Below, piece after piece: positions 63,091-64,000 of a stretch of DNA of 64,000 nucleotides (position 1 is its first letter; each line of letters starts with the position of its first letter). This DNA is from CAVVSD01 sp963750895. Its GTDB lineage: Bacteria; Actinomycetota; Thermoleophilia; Solirubrobacterales; Solirubrobacteraceae. The DNA lies in assembly GCA_963750895.1 (NCBI GenBank), contig CAVVSD010000006.1:1054001-1118000 (forward strand), written 5' to 3'. Below the pieces are notes generated by a model that was not told the DNA's origin, ran no database searches, and worked only from the letters and a program-made list of their open reading frames with translations. The translations under genes were made by a program, and so were the position numbers.

Positions 63091-64000
63091 ATGTCACGCG
63101 AGATCCTGGAGGCCATGAGCGGCCTTGCCGCCGAGAAGGGCATCCCAGCGGAGAAGCTGATGGCCGCCCTCGAGGACGCCCTGCTGTCCGCGTACAAGAA
63201 GCAGCCGGGCGCGGCGAAGTACGCCCGCGTGGAGGTCGACCGCGAGACCGGCGACTTCCGGGTGATCGAGCTGATCGTGCCCGAGCGCCTCGAGGCCCAC
63301 CTCATCGTCGAGACGATCGACGAGGGGACCGTGCTCGACCCGGAGACGGGCGAGTACGTCGAGCCGTCGGACCCCGAGATCGACCCCGCGAAGTTCGAGG
63401 AGTACAAGGACCAGATCGACGAGCGCGACGTCACGCCCGACGACTTCGGCCGCATCGCCGCGCAGACCGCGAAGCAGGTCATCCTGCAGCGCATCCGCGA
63501 GGCCGAGCGCGAGCAGATGTTCGAGGAGTACCGCGACCGCGTCGGCGAGCTGATCACCGGCATCGTCCAGCAGAAGGACGCCCGGTACACGCTCATCCAG
63601 CTGCGCGAGCGCGTCGAGGCGCTGCTGCCCAAGTCCGAGCAGGTCGAGGGCGAGCGCTACGAGCACAACCAGCGGATCAAGGCCGTCATCAAGGAGGTCT
63701 CTCCCTCCACGAAGGGCCCGTCGATCATCGTGTCGCGGCGCGATCCCGAGCTCATCAAGTCGCTCTTCGAGCTCGAGGTCCCCGAGATCGCCGACGGTCT
63801 CGTCGAGATCGAGAACGTCGCCCGCGAGCCCGGCTACCGCTCGAAGATCGCGGTCGTGTCGCACGCCGACGGCGTCGACCCGGTCGGCGCCTGCGTCGGG
63901 CCCCGCGGCTCGCGCGTGCGCATGGTCGTCTCCGAGCTGCGCGGCGAGAAGATCGACATCATCCCCTACAACGACGAGCCCGCCCGCTTCGTCGCCAAGG
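63091..64000 (+). CDS. nusA: transcription termination/antitermination factor NusA, N-terminal part
   Basis: The first 303 codons are present; the gene runs off the right edge. N-terminal RNAP-binding domain (EILEAMSGLAAEKGIPAEKL, MAALEDALLSAYKK), S1 domain beginning near residue 150 (GELITGIVQQKDARYTLIQL), and the start of KH1 with the GPRG loop in GACVGPRGSRVRMVVSELRG. Starts 6 nt after rimP. It carries an acidic insertion (VLDPETGEYVEPSDPEIDPA) in the N-terminal domain, usual in actinobacteria. Confidence 0.95.
   Translation, partial: MSREILEAMSGLAAEKGIPAEKLMAALEDALLSAYKKQPGAAKYARVEVDRETGDFRVIELIVPERLEAHLIVETIDEGTVLDPETGEYVEPSDPEIDPAKFEEYKDQIDERDVTPDDFGRIAAQTAKQVILQRIREAEREQMFEEYRDRVGELITGIVQQKDARYTLIQLRERVEALLPKSEQVEGERYEHNQRIKAVIKEVSPSTKGPSIIVSRRDPELIKSLFELEVPEIADGLVEIENVAREPGYRSKIAVVSHADGVDPVGACVGPRGSRVRMVVSELRGEKIDIIPYNDEPARFVAK

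Overview
The window is high-GC actinobacterial chromosome. Gene content and order point to Thermoleophilia, most likely Solirubrobacterales (Conexibacter, Patulibacter or Baekduia-like): an actinobacterial mIHF gene directly before gmk-rpoZ-coaBC, a PyrR-controlled pyrimidine operon, many LuxR-, SARP-, TetR-, MarR- and AraC-type regulators, and frequent promoters of the TANNNT type placed only 6-10 nt before start codons (leaderless mRNAs). The lineage is inferred from family content; no rRNA gene is present to confirm it.

Layout. (1) 1-36 kb is a mosaic of short accessory operons: an ECF sigma factor fused to a zinc-binding anti-sigma-like segment, MmgE/PrpD, several MFS and APC transporters, alpha/beta hydrolases, truncated hemoglobin with an SMP-30-like lactonase, an ECF41-type sigma factor with a glutathione S-transferase, a 942-aa LuxR/AAA regulator, a PRMT-like methyltransferase, secreted beta-propellers, and small stress-type enzymes. 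Two hydrolase operons (10.0-11.9 kb and 12.6-14.1 kb) share a near-identical promoter/operator built on TCAGGG-N5-CCCTGA; the LuxR regulator beside them survives only as a deletion remnant. (2) 36.0-38.5 kb is gene-poor, with visibly lower GC and decayed reading frames, including a broken alpha-carbonic anhydrase. It ends in tRNA-Arg(CCG), and a degenerate copy of that tRNA's 3' half lies at 36745-36781, so the stretch looks like the scar of a tRNA-targeted integrative element. (3) 38.6-45.7 kb is again accessory: AraC/glyoxalase, tautomerase, SARP regulator, tRNase Z, PASTA protein, YtoQ and a flavin monooxygenase. (4) 45.76-64 kb is core. A PyrR-binding leader precedes pyrR-pyrB-pyrC-carA-carB, which form an overlapping operon. 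These are followed by mIHF, gmk, rpoZ, coaBC, then a moxR-DUF58-tgpA-tgpA cluster, a TPR gene and rimP-nusA. The window ends inside nusA.

A striking property is the number of genes broken by a single extra base: the 10.4 kb MFS gene, the SMP-30 gene, the APC permease, a membrane protein (twice), a secreted propeller, a glyoxalase, and also pyrC and carB. Because pyrC and carB are housekeeping genes and almost every event is a 1-nt insertion, residual sequencing or assembly indels are the likelier explanation; these genes are annotated as whole, with the shift positions given. The LuxR remnant, the 26.3 kb membrane gene and the carbonic anhydrase carry several lesions and are called pseudogenes.

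All functions are read from translated sequence and family knowledge; no database search was run.
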